Assembly (NCBI RefSeq): GCF_002574545.1
Contig: NZ_NUGT01000020.1
Coordinates: forward strand, 62,001-126,000
DNA from: Bacillus sp. AFS055030
GTDB lineage: Bacteria > Bacillota > Bacilli > Bacillales > Bacillaceae_G
Direction: 5' to 3'
Length of the DNA: 64,000 nucleotides
The position numbers and the translations under genes were made by a program. Numbering within the stretch: position 1 is the first letter of the stretch; the number at the start of each line of letters is the position of its first letter. Shown here piece after piece: positions 35,581 to 44,258 of the stretch. Under the pieces are notes generated by a model. The model ran no database searches and was not told the origin of the DNA. It saw only the letters and a list, made by a program, of their open reading frames with translations.

Positions 35581-36702
35581 TTATTCCACCCTCCCTAAAG
35601 CTGTTAGCGGATCAATTTTTGTAATTTGTCTGACTGAAACAACAGAGCTTAATAGGCTAATGACTAATAACCCTAGTGCATATAAACCAACAAGTTTAGC
35701 ATCTAAAGTAAAAGGCATATTTTTTGGAAATGCGAGTGCAGTCAAATAAGTTAATATAATGCCAATCACAATCCCGAAAAATGATAAAATAAATACTTGT
35801 GCAACAATCGCTTTTGAAATAAATTGATTAGATGCTCCAATCGCCTTCATTACACCAAATTGAGCTGTTTTTTGAATCGTAATAACATAGAAGAAAACTG
35901 CTACGATAAATGCTGAAATGACTATTAGAAAAGCAAGCATCATTAAGATTGTTCCATTTTCTTCCTTATACCCTGGCATTTCTTTTACAGCTACTTTTTT
36001 TGTTACTGTTTCAATTCCATCTACCTGTTTATCCAGCTTTTTAGCATCCAATTGTGGTGCTTTTAAAACTATGGCTTGAACAGGATTATGAATATCATTG
36101 TCAGATCCTGGTGCAGCATATTGATAACTTCTCCAAGTATCAATATTAGCAAATAATACAGGTAAATGATTGAATGTTTCATTTTCAACAAATCCAATAA
36201 TTTTAAACTTCATTTTAGAATTTGAAACTAGTAATTCATCACCAAGCTTGTACCCTGCATCTTTTAAACTCTTATTTGCAAGAACACCAAATTTGTCATC
36301 AGTAGAAAGCTGTTTACCTTCTACTACACTTGGCTCAATAAAAGAACTTACCTCTATCCCAATTATGGCAACATCGGTTTTTTTACTGCTATCATCCGTT
36401 TTTTCTTTTGAAACCGATCCTAAAGAGGATCCAAAACTAGCTGCATTTTTCACATCATGATTTTTTTGAATCTCTTCCAATAAATCACCAGAAATAATCG
36501 ATTTACTAAATGTAGCACCAGCAGTTTTTTCATAAACAACATAGTTGGCATCTAAGTTCTTTATGGATGCTGCACTTAGAGTAGATAGACCATTTCCAAG
36601 CCCAGATAAAATAAATACTAGCCAAGCAATTAAAATAATAATAATGCTCATCATTAAATAACGAAATTTTGCATGCTTTAATTCCTTTAATGCTAAAAAC
36701 AA
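35581..36702 (-). CDS. FtsX/MacB-like ABC transporter permease
   Basis: About 373 residues: one N-terminal span (about 15-40), an extracellular MacB-type domain (about 45-250) and three C-terminal spans, the classical FtsX fold. It begins LFLALKELKHAKFRYLMMS like its relatives. I place the start at TTG 36702, eight bases from AGAGGGAG; a GTG at 36711 would be too close to that site. First gene of the operon, reading into the ATPase. The promoter lies within the end of the tetR gene. Confidence 0.85.
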   Translation of the reverse strand: MFLALKELKHAKFRYLMMSIIIILIAWLVFILSGLGNGLSTLSAASIKNLDANYVVYEKTAGATFSKSIISGDLLEEIQKNHDVKNAASFGSSLGSVSKEKTDDSSKKTDVAIIGIEVSSFIEPSVVEGKQLSTDDKFGVLANKSLKDAGYKLGDELLVSNSKMKFKIIGFVENETFNHLPVLFANIDTWRSYQYAAPGSDNDIHNPVQAIVLKAPQLDAKKLDKQVDGIETVTKKVAVKEMPGYKEENGTILMMLAFLIVISAFIVAVFFYVITIQKTAQFGVMKAIGASNQFISKAIVAQVFILSFFGIVIGIILTYLTALAFPKNMPFTLDAKLVGLYALGLLVISLLSSVVSVRQITKIDPLTALGRVE

Positions 36703-36725
36703 ATCAAACACTCCCTCTAAAATAA

Positions 36726-36809
36726 GTTACACATATGTCACTTTGAATAAAAAAATAACTTATATGTTTCTACATTGAATAGTATACATATAAGTTACAC
36801 ATATGTCAC
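36726..36809 (-). promoter_or_regulatory. Promoter and two direct-repeat operators of the ABC exporter
   Basis: A 16-bp imperfect palindrome GTTACACATATGTCAC is repeated exactly at 36726-36741 and 36794-36809, within a 21-22-bp identical block. On the minus strand the upstream copy provides the -35 (GTGACA, 36804-36809); 17 bp further is -10 TATACT (36781-36786). The second copy is about 50 bp downstream of the -10. The upstream copy overlaps the last codons of tetR. Confidence 0.78.
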
Positions 36810-37381
36810 TTATTTTTTATTACACCACTTAAAATTAAATTCCTTATATAGTCCATCAACTTTTCATCATCTAATCCAGAGTGATTTGGAATTGAAATAC
36901 TTTGAAAAATAAACCCAAGTAATAGCTCATTAGGTATTTCCATTTCAATAAAACCCTCTTTTTTCCCTTGTTGTATAATATGGACAAGGGGCATATATAA
37001 TTCTCTGTGCATCAAAGACAGCTTCTTTTTCTTATTCTCGAGATGTGGAGCATCTTTCGTTGGAATAATATCTTGCATGCCAAGTATTAAATGTAAATCC
37101 TTGTACATAAAAATTTTTTTCAGCAATAAATCAATCTTTTCTAAAAAAGTTTGTTCCTCTGGAATGGTTTTAAAACTTATCAAAACATTATTCATTTCCT
37201 CAATCATAAAATCCAATAATAATTCATCTTTATTTTGATAGTATTTATAGATTGCTGCACGTGAAACGTCTAACATTTTTGCCAATTCTCCGATTGTGAA
37301 ACCTTCGTACCCAGTTTGTAAAATTAATTTTTTAGTGCAAAGGAACAAATCTACTGTATTAAATTTTCGATCTCTCCCCAT
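36806..37381 (-). CDS. TetR family repressor of the ABC exporter
   Basis: 191 residues with the N-terminal helix-turn-helix KKLILQTGYEGFTIGELAKM...VSRAAIYKYYQNKDELL (about 16-56). It is the first gene of a same-strand cluster with the FtsX-like permease and ATPase. Two identical operators before the permease gene strongly suggest that it represses the exporter. Upstream of the gene there is a 17-bp palindrome GTAATTG-ACA-CAATTAC (37437-37453), and a fair promoter TTACAA-16-TATAGT, which may be its own control region. RBS AGGGAAAAA is weak but near. Confidence 0.88.
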   Translation of the reverse strand: MGRDRKFNTVDLFLCTKKLILQTGYEGFTIGELAKMLDVSRAAIYKYYQNKDELLLDFMIEEMNNVLISFKTIPEEQTFLEKIDLLLKKIFMYKDLHLILGMQDIIPTKDAPHLENKKKKLSLMHRELYMPLVHIIQQGKKEGFIEMEIPNELLLGFIFQSISIPNHSGLDDEKLMDYIRNLILSGVIKNK

Positions 37382-37614
37382 TTTTTCCCTACTTTCGATT
37401 TATTACTATAGTTTTGTTTTATCCGCTTGTAATATTGTAATTGACACAATTACTTTGTAACAATTATATCCTATTTATTAATTTAAATATAATTCTTTTA
37501 TATTTAGTTTGGTACCTCTTTTCATTAAATCTTCCATTAATATGATAACATTACTTGAATTACTTAACCCATGATTATTCTAAAGCATAATTTTCAACTC
37601 AAGATTTTGTATAC

Positions 37615-37848
37615 CTAACATTTTAGTTTTAATGTTAGTCCGTTTTCATATATTAAGCCTCCTATCACTTCAATATCAAATCAACACTCTTCAAATATTT
37701 GTCTCGGTAATTTTCCTTTCTTATTTTCTGATATAAAATTACGCTTGAACTCATCTGTGAAAGTGATTCCTTTCGTACTAACTGACTTTACGTGTTGGTT
37801 TTTGGAAAGTAGATTCATTTCTTTATCAGTAAATATTTTATCGCTCAT
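37615..37848 (-). pseudogene. Dead IS3-like OrfA/HTH transposase fragment
   Basis: ATG 37848 opens MSDKIFTDKEMNLLSKN and continues HVKSVSTKGITFTDEFKR...PRQIFEEC, a sequence type I know from the HTH orf in front of IS3-like transposases in Bacillaceae. The frame then hits TGA (37681-37683) where homologues have Gly (ECGFDI), continues FDIEVIGG for a short way and ends at 37615. The rest of the element, including the catalytic orf, is absent. The remaining 37382-37968 gap holds the tetR promoter and a terminator. Confidence 0.65.
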
Positions 37849-37886
37849 CTACTATTTCCGCTATGCCGTTTTTTCTCATTATAAAC

Positions 37887-37941
37887 AAAAGTACCCTATA
37901 GAGGGCACTTTTTTAAGTGTCTACTCTATAGGGTACTTTTT
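37887..37941 (-). terminator. Long-stem terminator behind namA
   Basis: Outer stem AAAAGTACCCTATAGAG with complement, inner stem GGCACTT / AAGTGTC, T tracts at both sides. It lies 28 bp after the namA stop and may work both ways. Confidence 0.85.
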
Positions 37942-37968
37942 AATTTAGGCGTTTTTTTTTGCAATAAC

Positions 37969-38991
37969 TTAATATGCTCTCTCATATGGTTTTGGAGTCA
38001 AAGGTTTCCCATCAAGAAGGATCGATGCTTCGTTTGCCCAATAAGGATTGCTTAACATCCCACGACCAACTGCGATTAAATCTGCTTCTTCGTTGCCAAG
38101 TACAGATTCTGCAAGATTTGCATCATCCAATTTCCCTACTGCAATTACAGGGATTTCTACTTCTTTCTTTATTTGTTCGGCCAATTTGACTTGATAGCCA
38201 GGATGAGAACCAGGTCTACCTCCTGAACCGATTGGACCTTCACCACCAGAGGAAATGTGGAAAATATCAACACCTGCATCTCGGAATGCTTTAGCCATTT
38301 CTACAGAATAATCAAGTCCATAGCCTCCATCAACGTATTCTAACGCTGAAATTCGCATTATAAGTGGCATGTCATCTGGCATGACACTTTTAGCCGCTTT
38401 TATGACTTCTTTTCCAAATAAAAATTTATCTTGCCCATATTCATCTGTTCTTTGATTCGTATAAGCAGATGCAAATTGGTGAATGAGATAGCCATGTGCA
38501 CCATGAAGTTCAATTGTATCTACTCCTGCAAGAACAGCACGCTCTACACCTTTTTTGAACTTTTCAACCATTTCTTTAACTTCTAAAGTTGTTAACTCAT
38601 GTGGAGTTTTTGAATTCTCGCTAAAAGGGTTTGGTGAAGAGGACACTGGAATTTGGGCATCTTCAGCTTTACGTCCTGCATGAGCAATTTGAATCGCAAC
38701 TTTTGCACCATATTTATGACATTCATCGATAATACGTTTAAATGCCGGTATATGATCATCACTCCAAATTCCTAGGCAATAATCTGAAATGCGGCCACGA
38801 TCTTCAACATTCGTCATTTCAATAATGATTAAACCTGTACCCCCAATCGCACGGCTAGTATAATGAACGAAATGCCAATCTGTTGGAATCCCATCTTTTA
38901 AATGGACTGAATATTGACACATTGGTGGCATTACGACACGATTTTTTAATTCTAATCCTTTGAATATGAATGGCTTGAATAAATTAGACAT
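37969..38991 (-). CDS. namA: NADPH dehydrogenase NamA/YqjM, Old Yellow Enzyme family
   Basis: 340 residues, FMN-dependent ene-reductase of the YqjM type. LFKPFIFKGLELKNRVVMPP then MCQYS holds the redox-tuning cysteine of the thermophilic-like OYE class, QIAHAGRKA carries an FMN contact, and HGAHGYLIHQFASAYTNQRTDEYG is the catalytic His/Tyr region. It ends YERAY, as YqjM ends YERGW. It reduces activated C=C bonds, nitroesters and quinones, giving protection against electrophiles. ATG 38991 follows AAAGGA by eight bases. Monocistronic. Confidence 0.93.
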   Translation of the reverse strand: MSNLFKPFIFKGLELKNRVVMPPMCQYSVHLKDGIPTDWHFVHYTSRAIGGTGLIIIEMTNVEDRGRISDYCLGIWSDDHIPAFKRIIDECHKYGAKVAIQIAHAGRKAEDAQIPVSSSPNPFSENSKTPHELTTLEVKEMVEKFKKGVERAVLAGVDTIELHGAHGYLIHQFASAYTNQRTDEYGQDKFLFGKEVIKAAKSVMPDDMPLIMRISALEYVDGGYGLDYSVEMAKAFRDAGVDIFHISSGGEGPIGSGGRPGSHPGYQVKLAEQIKKEVEIPVIAVGKLDDANLAESVLGNEEADLIAVGRGMLSNPYWANEASILLDGKPLTPKPYERAY

Positions 38992-39110
38992 AGTCAACGT
39001 CCTTTCACAAATTGTTTATTTAAACTTTAATCCCATATTATCCCAACCTTGTAAAAAATTCTATTTAACTGCTCAGTTCACTAAATTTATCTTACCCAAG
39101 AAATAGAATA

Positions 39111-39143
39111 AAAAAGTAGAAAGCATAGAGCCCTCTACTTTTT
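39111..39143 (-). terminator. Terminator of the ABC-2 type operon
   Basis: Stem AAAAAGTAGA / TCTACTTTTT with a 13-base loop, T5 on the minus strand, 15 bp behind the permease stop. Confidence 0.85.
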
Positions 39144-39157
39144 AGGTTGATATCGTT

Positions 39158-40792
39158 TCAAAAATTCCAAATCGTGTGATAAGCACGTTTCCATGAAAAG
39201 AAAGTGAAAATCATTAGCAAGACTAAGTAAATCATTTCACCAAATGGAATAAAAGTGATCCCCCAGTGAATTAAGGCCAATATTCCCCCTAATAATAAGG
39301 CAAACAATATTTTGATACCCGAATTTTGTTGAGCATCCTCAAATGACTCTGAAAATGGGAGTGTTCCTTTAAGATAATTTGAGCAAATAACTGTATATAA
39401 AATCGAGCTAACAAAGACAACTAATAAATCGGGAATGATTTTCATACCAAAGATTCCAATAAATAGTATGCTTAAAATAAAATAGACAGGAAAATATAGA
39501 TTAGCGATAAATACCTTTAAAGTTGCACTATATAAAGGTGCAAGGTTTGATACTGGCGCTGTTTTATAGATCCAAGCTCCTTTATATTTCCCGGAATATT
39601 TTAGCATTGAAATTGCATTCGGAATGATTAAGCAAGACATATAAATTGTTAAATAACTCTTACTTACGATTAGATGTTGATAGGAGTGAATTTGTAATTG
39701 ATTAAATAGAAAAACGATTGGAAGAACGAATGATAATCCTAATGATGGATAAACCTTTAGACGGAATTCCCGCTCATTTCGCATCATGTTATCAGCGAAT
39801 TTAAAAAATACTTTTTCTTCATTATTACGGCAAAATACGCTAGATAGCCAATTCTTCCACTTACTGACTTTTTTTCTATTTAAACCACTATTATTAGATA
39901 ATTTTTGAAGATTTTTCTCAAAGGATGGGATCATTAAACTATATAGCATGATTGCAATAATAGGTATAATTACTGCTAAAATAGTAAATCCAATAAGAAA
40001 TGTATTGGTGTTACGATTTAAAATTAACTCAAATGGTGCCCCAAACCAAATAGGTGGAATTAGAAAATGATACCAAGTTGGTGAAAATGACAGATCAAAA
40101 TTCACAAAGCTAAACGCTCTAGCAACAAGTTGATAACCTACTGTAATCGAGATTGATAGACCGATTTGAACGTAATTGATAATATCTTTTAATTTTTCAC
40201 CATCAAAAAATCTTAAAATATAATAATAGATAATCGCTGTTAAAACTACTATAAATAAATTGACAAGAAGAAGTTCTACAATCGCTAAAAATAAAAATAA
40301 AATACCGTGTCTAAATGTCCCGACTATTACTGGTAATGCTGTAATAGATGTAGTTATTAATAAAAGATAGATTGATATATGTACCATTTTAGCAGCTGTA
40401 ATCGTCTTTTTTCCAACCGGTTTTGTAAGAAGGATTCCCTTGTCTTTCACATCTAATAAGACAGTTGAAAAATCCGAGATCATCGATGTCATGATGAGAA
40501 ACATAACAATGCCAAAGAAAGCGCTCATTTCATATACATAGCTTTTTCCAAAAATCACTAATGGAATGAGCATCAAACTTAGTAAAACATACATTCCTAA
40601 TGATTTTATTATTCCATTTTCTTCATCTTTCTTTGTTTTCTTATTGTTTTGATTAAAAATGGTCGGTGTCCTACGACGATCCATTGTTAATTTAACGACT
40701 AAAATTTTACGCATGATTTGATATTCAACACCAAACAATTCAAATAGCGGTCGAAAAAAGTCTAAGATTTTTAGCATAGGGAAATCCTTCAT
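39158..40792 (-). CDS. Multi-spanning ABC transporter permease
   Basis: About 544 residues with at least ten hydrophobic segments and basic cytosolic stretches near the N-terminus (MDRRRTPTIFNQNNKKTKKDEEN). No sequence motif that I recognise names its substrate; size and partner resemble the ABC-2 superfamily permeases of Bacillus YthQ/EcsB type. ATG 40792 is directly behind the ATPase stop, and AAGGGGG six bases upstream supports it rather than a TTG at 40810. Co-transcribed with the ATPase. Confidence 0.75.
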   Translation of the reverse strand: MKDFPMLKILDFFRPLFELFGVEYQIMRKILVVKLTMDRRRTPTIFNQNNKKTKKDEENGIIKSLGMYVLLSLMLIPLVIFGKSYVYEMSAFFGIVMFLIMTSMISDFSTVLLDVKDKGILLTKPVGKKTITAAKMVHISIYLLLITTSITALPVIVGTFRHGILFLFLAIVELLLVNLFIVVLTAIIYYYILRFFDGEKLKDIINYVQIGLSISITVGYQLVARAFSFVNFDLSFSPTWYHFLIPPIWFGAPFELILNRNTNTFLIGFTILAVIIPIIAIMLYSLMIPSFEKNLQKLSNNSGLNRKKVSKWKNWLSSVFCRNNEEKVFFKFADNMMRNEREFRLKVYPSLGLSFVLPIVFLFNQLQIHSYQHLIVSKSYLTIYMSCLIIPNAISMLKYSGKYKGAWIYKTAPVSNLAPLYSATLKVFIANLYFPVYFILSILFIGIFGMKIIPDLLVVFVSSILYTVICSNYLKGTLPFSESFEDAQQNSGIKILFALLLGGILALIHWGITFIPFGEMIYLVLLMIFTFFSWKRAYHTIWNF

Positions 40793-40793
40793 A

Positions 40794-41591
40794 TTATTCC
40801 CCCTTAACAATGGATACGAATTCCTCAGCTAAAGATTGATGTTCATTAAACCCTGTAAGCTGATTGAAAATCTGTTCCAATGATCCTTCTTTATTTTGCT
40901 CCTTTAACTCTTTAAAACTACCATCTGCTACGATTTTGCCATCATTGATCAAAATAATTCGATTACTTATTTTCTCTACTACATCCATAATATGAGACGA
41001 ATAAAAAATCGTTTTCCCATTAGCAGCCAAAATGGCTAGAATTTCTTTAAATACCATTACACTATTAGCATCAAGTCCACTAAGTGGTTCATCCAAAAAC
41101 AATAGGTCAGGATTATGTATTAAACTGGAAATGATAAGGACTTTTTGCCTCATCCCCTTTGAAAAAGAAGCAATTCGCGATAAGTAAACTTCCTCTAAAC
41201 CAAATACTTTCATTAACTTCATAGCCTTCTCATCAGCTTCATCAAAATCCATCCCGTATAATTCGCCAACGAATGTTAAATACTCTCTAGCTGTAAGATT
41301 ATCGTATAATTCAGCAATTTCAGGAACATAGCCAATTCTCTTCTTGTATTCAACATTCTGTTCTGAGATTTCTTCCCCAAAAATCTCAACATTCCCAGAG
41401 TAATTACTTTCTAATCCTAATAAAATTTTAATAGTTGTACTTTTACCTGCTCCATTCGGCCCAATGTAACCAATAATTTGTCCACGATGGACTGTTAAAT
41501 CAATTCCTTTTAAAACAGATTTAGCCCCATAGTCCTTCTTCAAATCCTTTAAACACAATACGACTTCTTCTTTTGCTTCGATGATGATCAC
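40794..41591 (-). CDS. ABC transporter ATP-binding protein (ABC-2 type partner)
   Basis: 265 residues. Walker A GPNGAGKST (about 42-50), Q-loop YVPEIAELYDNLTAREYL, signature FSKGMRQKVLIISSLI, Walker B LLFLDEPLSGLD, H-loop FYSSHIMDV. Drives the permease encoded right after it. The likely start is the GTG at 41591, which has only a weak AAAGTAGG site; a later TTG start within EEVVL cannot be excluded. Function, export of an unknown compound or envelope maintenance, is not deducible. Confidence 0.88.
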   Translation of the reverse strand: MIIIEAKEEVVLCLKDLKKDYGAKSVLKGIDLTVHRGQIIGYIGPNGAGKSTTIKILLGLESNYSGNVEIFGEEISEQNVEYKKRIGYVPEIAELYDNLTAREYLTFVGELYGMDFDEADEKAMKLMKVFGLEEVYLSRIASFSKGMRQKVLIISSLIHNPDLLFLDEPLSGLDANSVMVFKEILAILAANGKTIFYSSHIMDVVEKISNRIILINDGKIVADGSFKELKEQNKEGSLEQIFNQLTGFNEHQSLAEEFVSIVKGE

Positions 41592-41746
41592 CTACTTTTA
41601 ATTTAATACTTTAATATTAATAGACCATTAATCTTGTTGAAAAGAGTAAGATTTACCATATTTTGGATATTTATTGATATTTTCAGAATGATTTTTTGAA
41701 ATGTAAAAACATGACATAAGATTTAGGACGTTCATTCGTGCCAATA

Positions 41747-41778
41747 TAAAAAAGCATCGATCTGTATAATCGATGCTC
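41747..41778 (-). terminator. Terminator of helD
   Basis: Perfect 9-bp stem AGCATCGAT / ATCGATGCT, 7-base loop, T6 on the minus strand. Confidence 0.9.
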
Positions 41779-41821
41779 CTTTAAAATTGAGTTTAATCTT
41801 TTAGCTTAATAATTATTGTAG

Positions 41822-43939
41822 TTAAACAGTCTGAAGCGGTGATTTTTCAATTAATGGAGATTTGTTTCCAGAATATAATACAGTCAAATTGTGAAGTGCT
41901 CGTGTACATCCAACATAAAGCAACTTAGCTTCTTGTTTCGTTTCTTCATAGTGCACATCATCTACATCGACAAGTATGACTGCATCAAATTCTAGTCCTT
42001 TAGAAAGATACACAGGTACTACTGAAATGCCACCTTCGTATTTTCTCTGTTTTGAATGAATAAAGGAAACTTCTTCTCCCGCTTTGCATAATTCACTATG
42101 TAAAATGGCACAATCATCTTCTGAGCGGCCAATAATTGCAATTGTATCCATTTTATCCTCTTTTAGTTGTTGAATCGTATTAATAATTACTTGAATTCGA
42201 TTAGTTTGATCAACTTCTTGTATTTTAACTTTTTCTCCACTTCGAAATACTGGATTTGCTAAGCTAACAGGAATATTTGCCTTTTTTATAATCTCATTTG
42301 CAAAATGAATGATTTCCATTGTGGAACGATAGCTTCTATTTAACTCGTAATAAGTTACTTCTTTATCATTGAAAACATCTATAAATTCATTCCAATTATG
42401 AATCCCTTGATACTCGTGAATGGCTTGTGATAAATCTCCGAGAATGGTGAATGAATTTCCGATTGTCAATTGTTTTAATAATGCAATTTGAAAAGGTGAA
42501 AAATCCTGTGCTTCGTCGACTATTACATGATGGAATTTTTGCTTAGACTCAATTCCATAAAGTCGATTATGAATATAGACTAGCGGAGCCAAATCTTCCT
42601 GGTCCATCTCTTTCTTTTTACAATTTAAAGATGTAGATTTAATAATATCTGCTGGTATTTCGTATACAATAGAAGAACCATATGTTGTTGTGAATAAAGT
42701 TTTATAAAAGGAAAGTGCAGTATGTTTTGGCCATTGTTTCATATAAGAATTTAAATACTGGGTTGCTTTTTTCTTTTTCTCTTTTCTTCTGTTCGTTTCT
42801 TCGATCACTTTTAGCTCATTATCTATCCATTTCTTTAGCCGTGCTACAATGCGTTCTCTTCGTTTGGCAAGTGGATAATGTTTATATTCAACATCAAACC
42901 AATGTTTAAGTGTTTCTTTATCAATCATTCTTTTTTTCCATGGTTTGAAATCCTTTTCAGGAACAGCTGAGGCTTCATAAGTATCCAAACATTGATCAAT
43001 ATAGGTTAAAAATTGAGTCGAGCCTTTCCATTTCCCTGGACTATTATGATTAATTTCGATTCGATTGGTGCCAGTTGCGAACCATTTGTTTAAGTTATCT
43101 GATGAATCCTTTAATTTTACTTCATAGTCGAGAGTGTTTAATGCCCAATCAGAAAAGGTTGTTTGTTGAATGCCGCCTACTCCTAACTCAGGAAGTACGT
43201 TTGAAATATAATCTAGAAACATATTATTAGGTGCAAAAATAATCATTTTATCTGCCCTTAATGTTTCACGGTATTGGTAAATCAGAAATGCAAGTCGATG
43301 AAGAGCAACAGTTGTTTTTCCGCTTCCTGCCACCCCTTGAATGACTAAAGGTGTATTTTTGGATGAACGAATAATATCATTTTGTTCAGATTGAATGGTA
43401 GATACAATATCCTTTAAGCGATTATCTTTGTTTTCACTTAATCGATATAGAAGAAAATCATCAGTAGTTGATACATCTTGATCGCCTTTTACATATGTAT
43501 CTACAACGCGTTGGAGATTTTTTTTGCGGATTACTATATTTCGTTTTAAATAGATCGTACCTTCAATCATACCTTCAGGAGATTCGTAATAAGCAGGTTC
43601 ATCTCCCCCTGTAAACGAATAAAACATACTAGCAACAGGAGCACGCCAATCAATTATTAATGGATTTTCCGTAGCTTGTTCTGATATTCCTACTTTTCCT
43701 ATGTAAACAGGTACTAACTCTTTCTGTTCCTCTTGAAAATCCATTCGACCAAAATAAGGTTCATTTTTAGCTAAGCGAAGATTTCTTCGATTCGTTTCTC
43801 GAATTCCTTCAAGAACTTGTTCGGTTACATCACTACCAGTGTATACGGGAATCCCTTCAAGTTTCGTTAGTTGCCGTTCCATTTCAGATAAAATTTTGTT
43901 TAAATACTGAAGTTCTTCATTAAATTGTTGTGTAGACAT
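41822..43939 (-). CDS. helD: RNA polymerase recycling motor HelD (superfamily 1 helicase-like ATPase)
   Basis: 705 residues. N-terminal coiled-coil (about 1-60) followed by the HelD-specific FGRMDFQEE...IGKVGI...IIDWRAPVASMFY segment, then SF1 ATPase motifs: VIQGVAGSGKTTVALHRLAFL (motif I, about 203-223), HHVIVDEAQDFSPFQ (motif II), ILGDLSQAIHEYQG (motif III), LNRSYRSTMEII (motif IV), and the C-terminal VPVYLSKGLEFDAVI plus LLYVGCTRALHNL. HelD removes stalled RNA polymerase from DNA and, in some hosts, gives tolerance to rifamycins. RBS AAAGGGGG fits the ATG. UvrD/PcrA is ruled out by the N-terminal region and size. Confidence 0.93.
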   Translation of the reverse strand: MSTQQFNEELQYLNKILSEMERQLTKLEGIPVYTGSDVTEQVLEGIRETNRRNLRLAKNEPYFGRMDFQEEQKELVPVYIGKVGISEQATENPLIIDWRAPVASMFYSFTGGDEPAYYESPEGMIEGTIYLKRNIVIRKKNLQRVVDTYVKGDQDVSTTDDFLLYRLSENKDNRLKDIVSTIQSEQNDIIRSSKNTPLVIQGVAGSGKTTVALHRLAFLIYQYRETLRADKMIIFAPNNMFLDYISNVLPELGVGGIQQTTFSDWALNTLDYEVKLKDSSDNLNKWFATGTNRIEINHNSPGKWKGSTQFLTYIDQCLDTYEASAVPEKDFKPWKKRMIDKETLKHWFDVEYKHYPLAKRRERIVARLKKWIDNELKVIEETNRRKEKKKKATQYLNSYMKQWPKHTALSFYKTLFTTTYGSSIVYEIPADIIKSTSLNCKKKEMDQEDLAPLVYIHNRLYGIESKQKFHHVIVDEAQDFSPFQIALLKQLTIGNSFTILGDLSQAIHEYQGIHNWNEFIDVFNDKEVTYYELNRSYRSTMEIIHFANEIIKKANIPVSLANPVFRSGEKVKIQEVDQTNRIQVIINTIQQLKEDKMDTIAIIGRSEDDCAILHSELCKAGEEVSFIHSKQRKYEGGISVVPVYLSKGLEFDAVILVDVDDVHYEETKQEAKLLYVGCTRALHNLTVLYSGNKSPLIEKSPLQTV

Positions 43940-44258
43940 TTTTCTACCCCCTTTATGCCAATAAATAGCCGAATTTTCAGACGGAAAGCTATTGTATCAA
44001 GAAGTTCATTAAAAAGTAAAGAGGTTTTTAAAATAAAATTTATATTAGCTAAACAAATGCAAATAGATGGAAGTAGTATAAAATAAAAAAGAGAACCTGT
44101 AGAAAACAGAATTCATCTCCTTTTTAGAGACTTCACGTTATCTTAGGTTCTTCCCTAAATAGCATTTCTACAATAGAGACTTTATTGTTTATAGGTAAAA
44201 TATCCTGTTTTAGTTCTTCCTCATCAAATAATACTTTCGTGTTTCAATCTTATATTCC
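43940..44258. other. Gap behind gerAC with one coding-like stretch
   Basis: 319 bp. Minus-strand codons 44243-44133 read an open frame without a start (including VLFDEEELKQDILPINN and SIVEMLFREEPKIT before the stop), whose composition looks coding. It may be the tail of a lost gene, but I cannot identify it. No clear terminator for gerAC was seen. Confidence 0.35.

Noticed and set aside
37745-37948. Plus-strand 67-codon frame
   Set aside because: It is the reverse of the IS OrfA relic and of a terminator stem.
41822-43939. UvrD/PcrA-type repair helicase
   Set aside because: N-terminal coiled coil and the HelD-specific region before motif I fit HelD, and the length is right.
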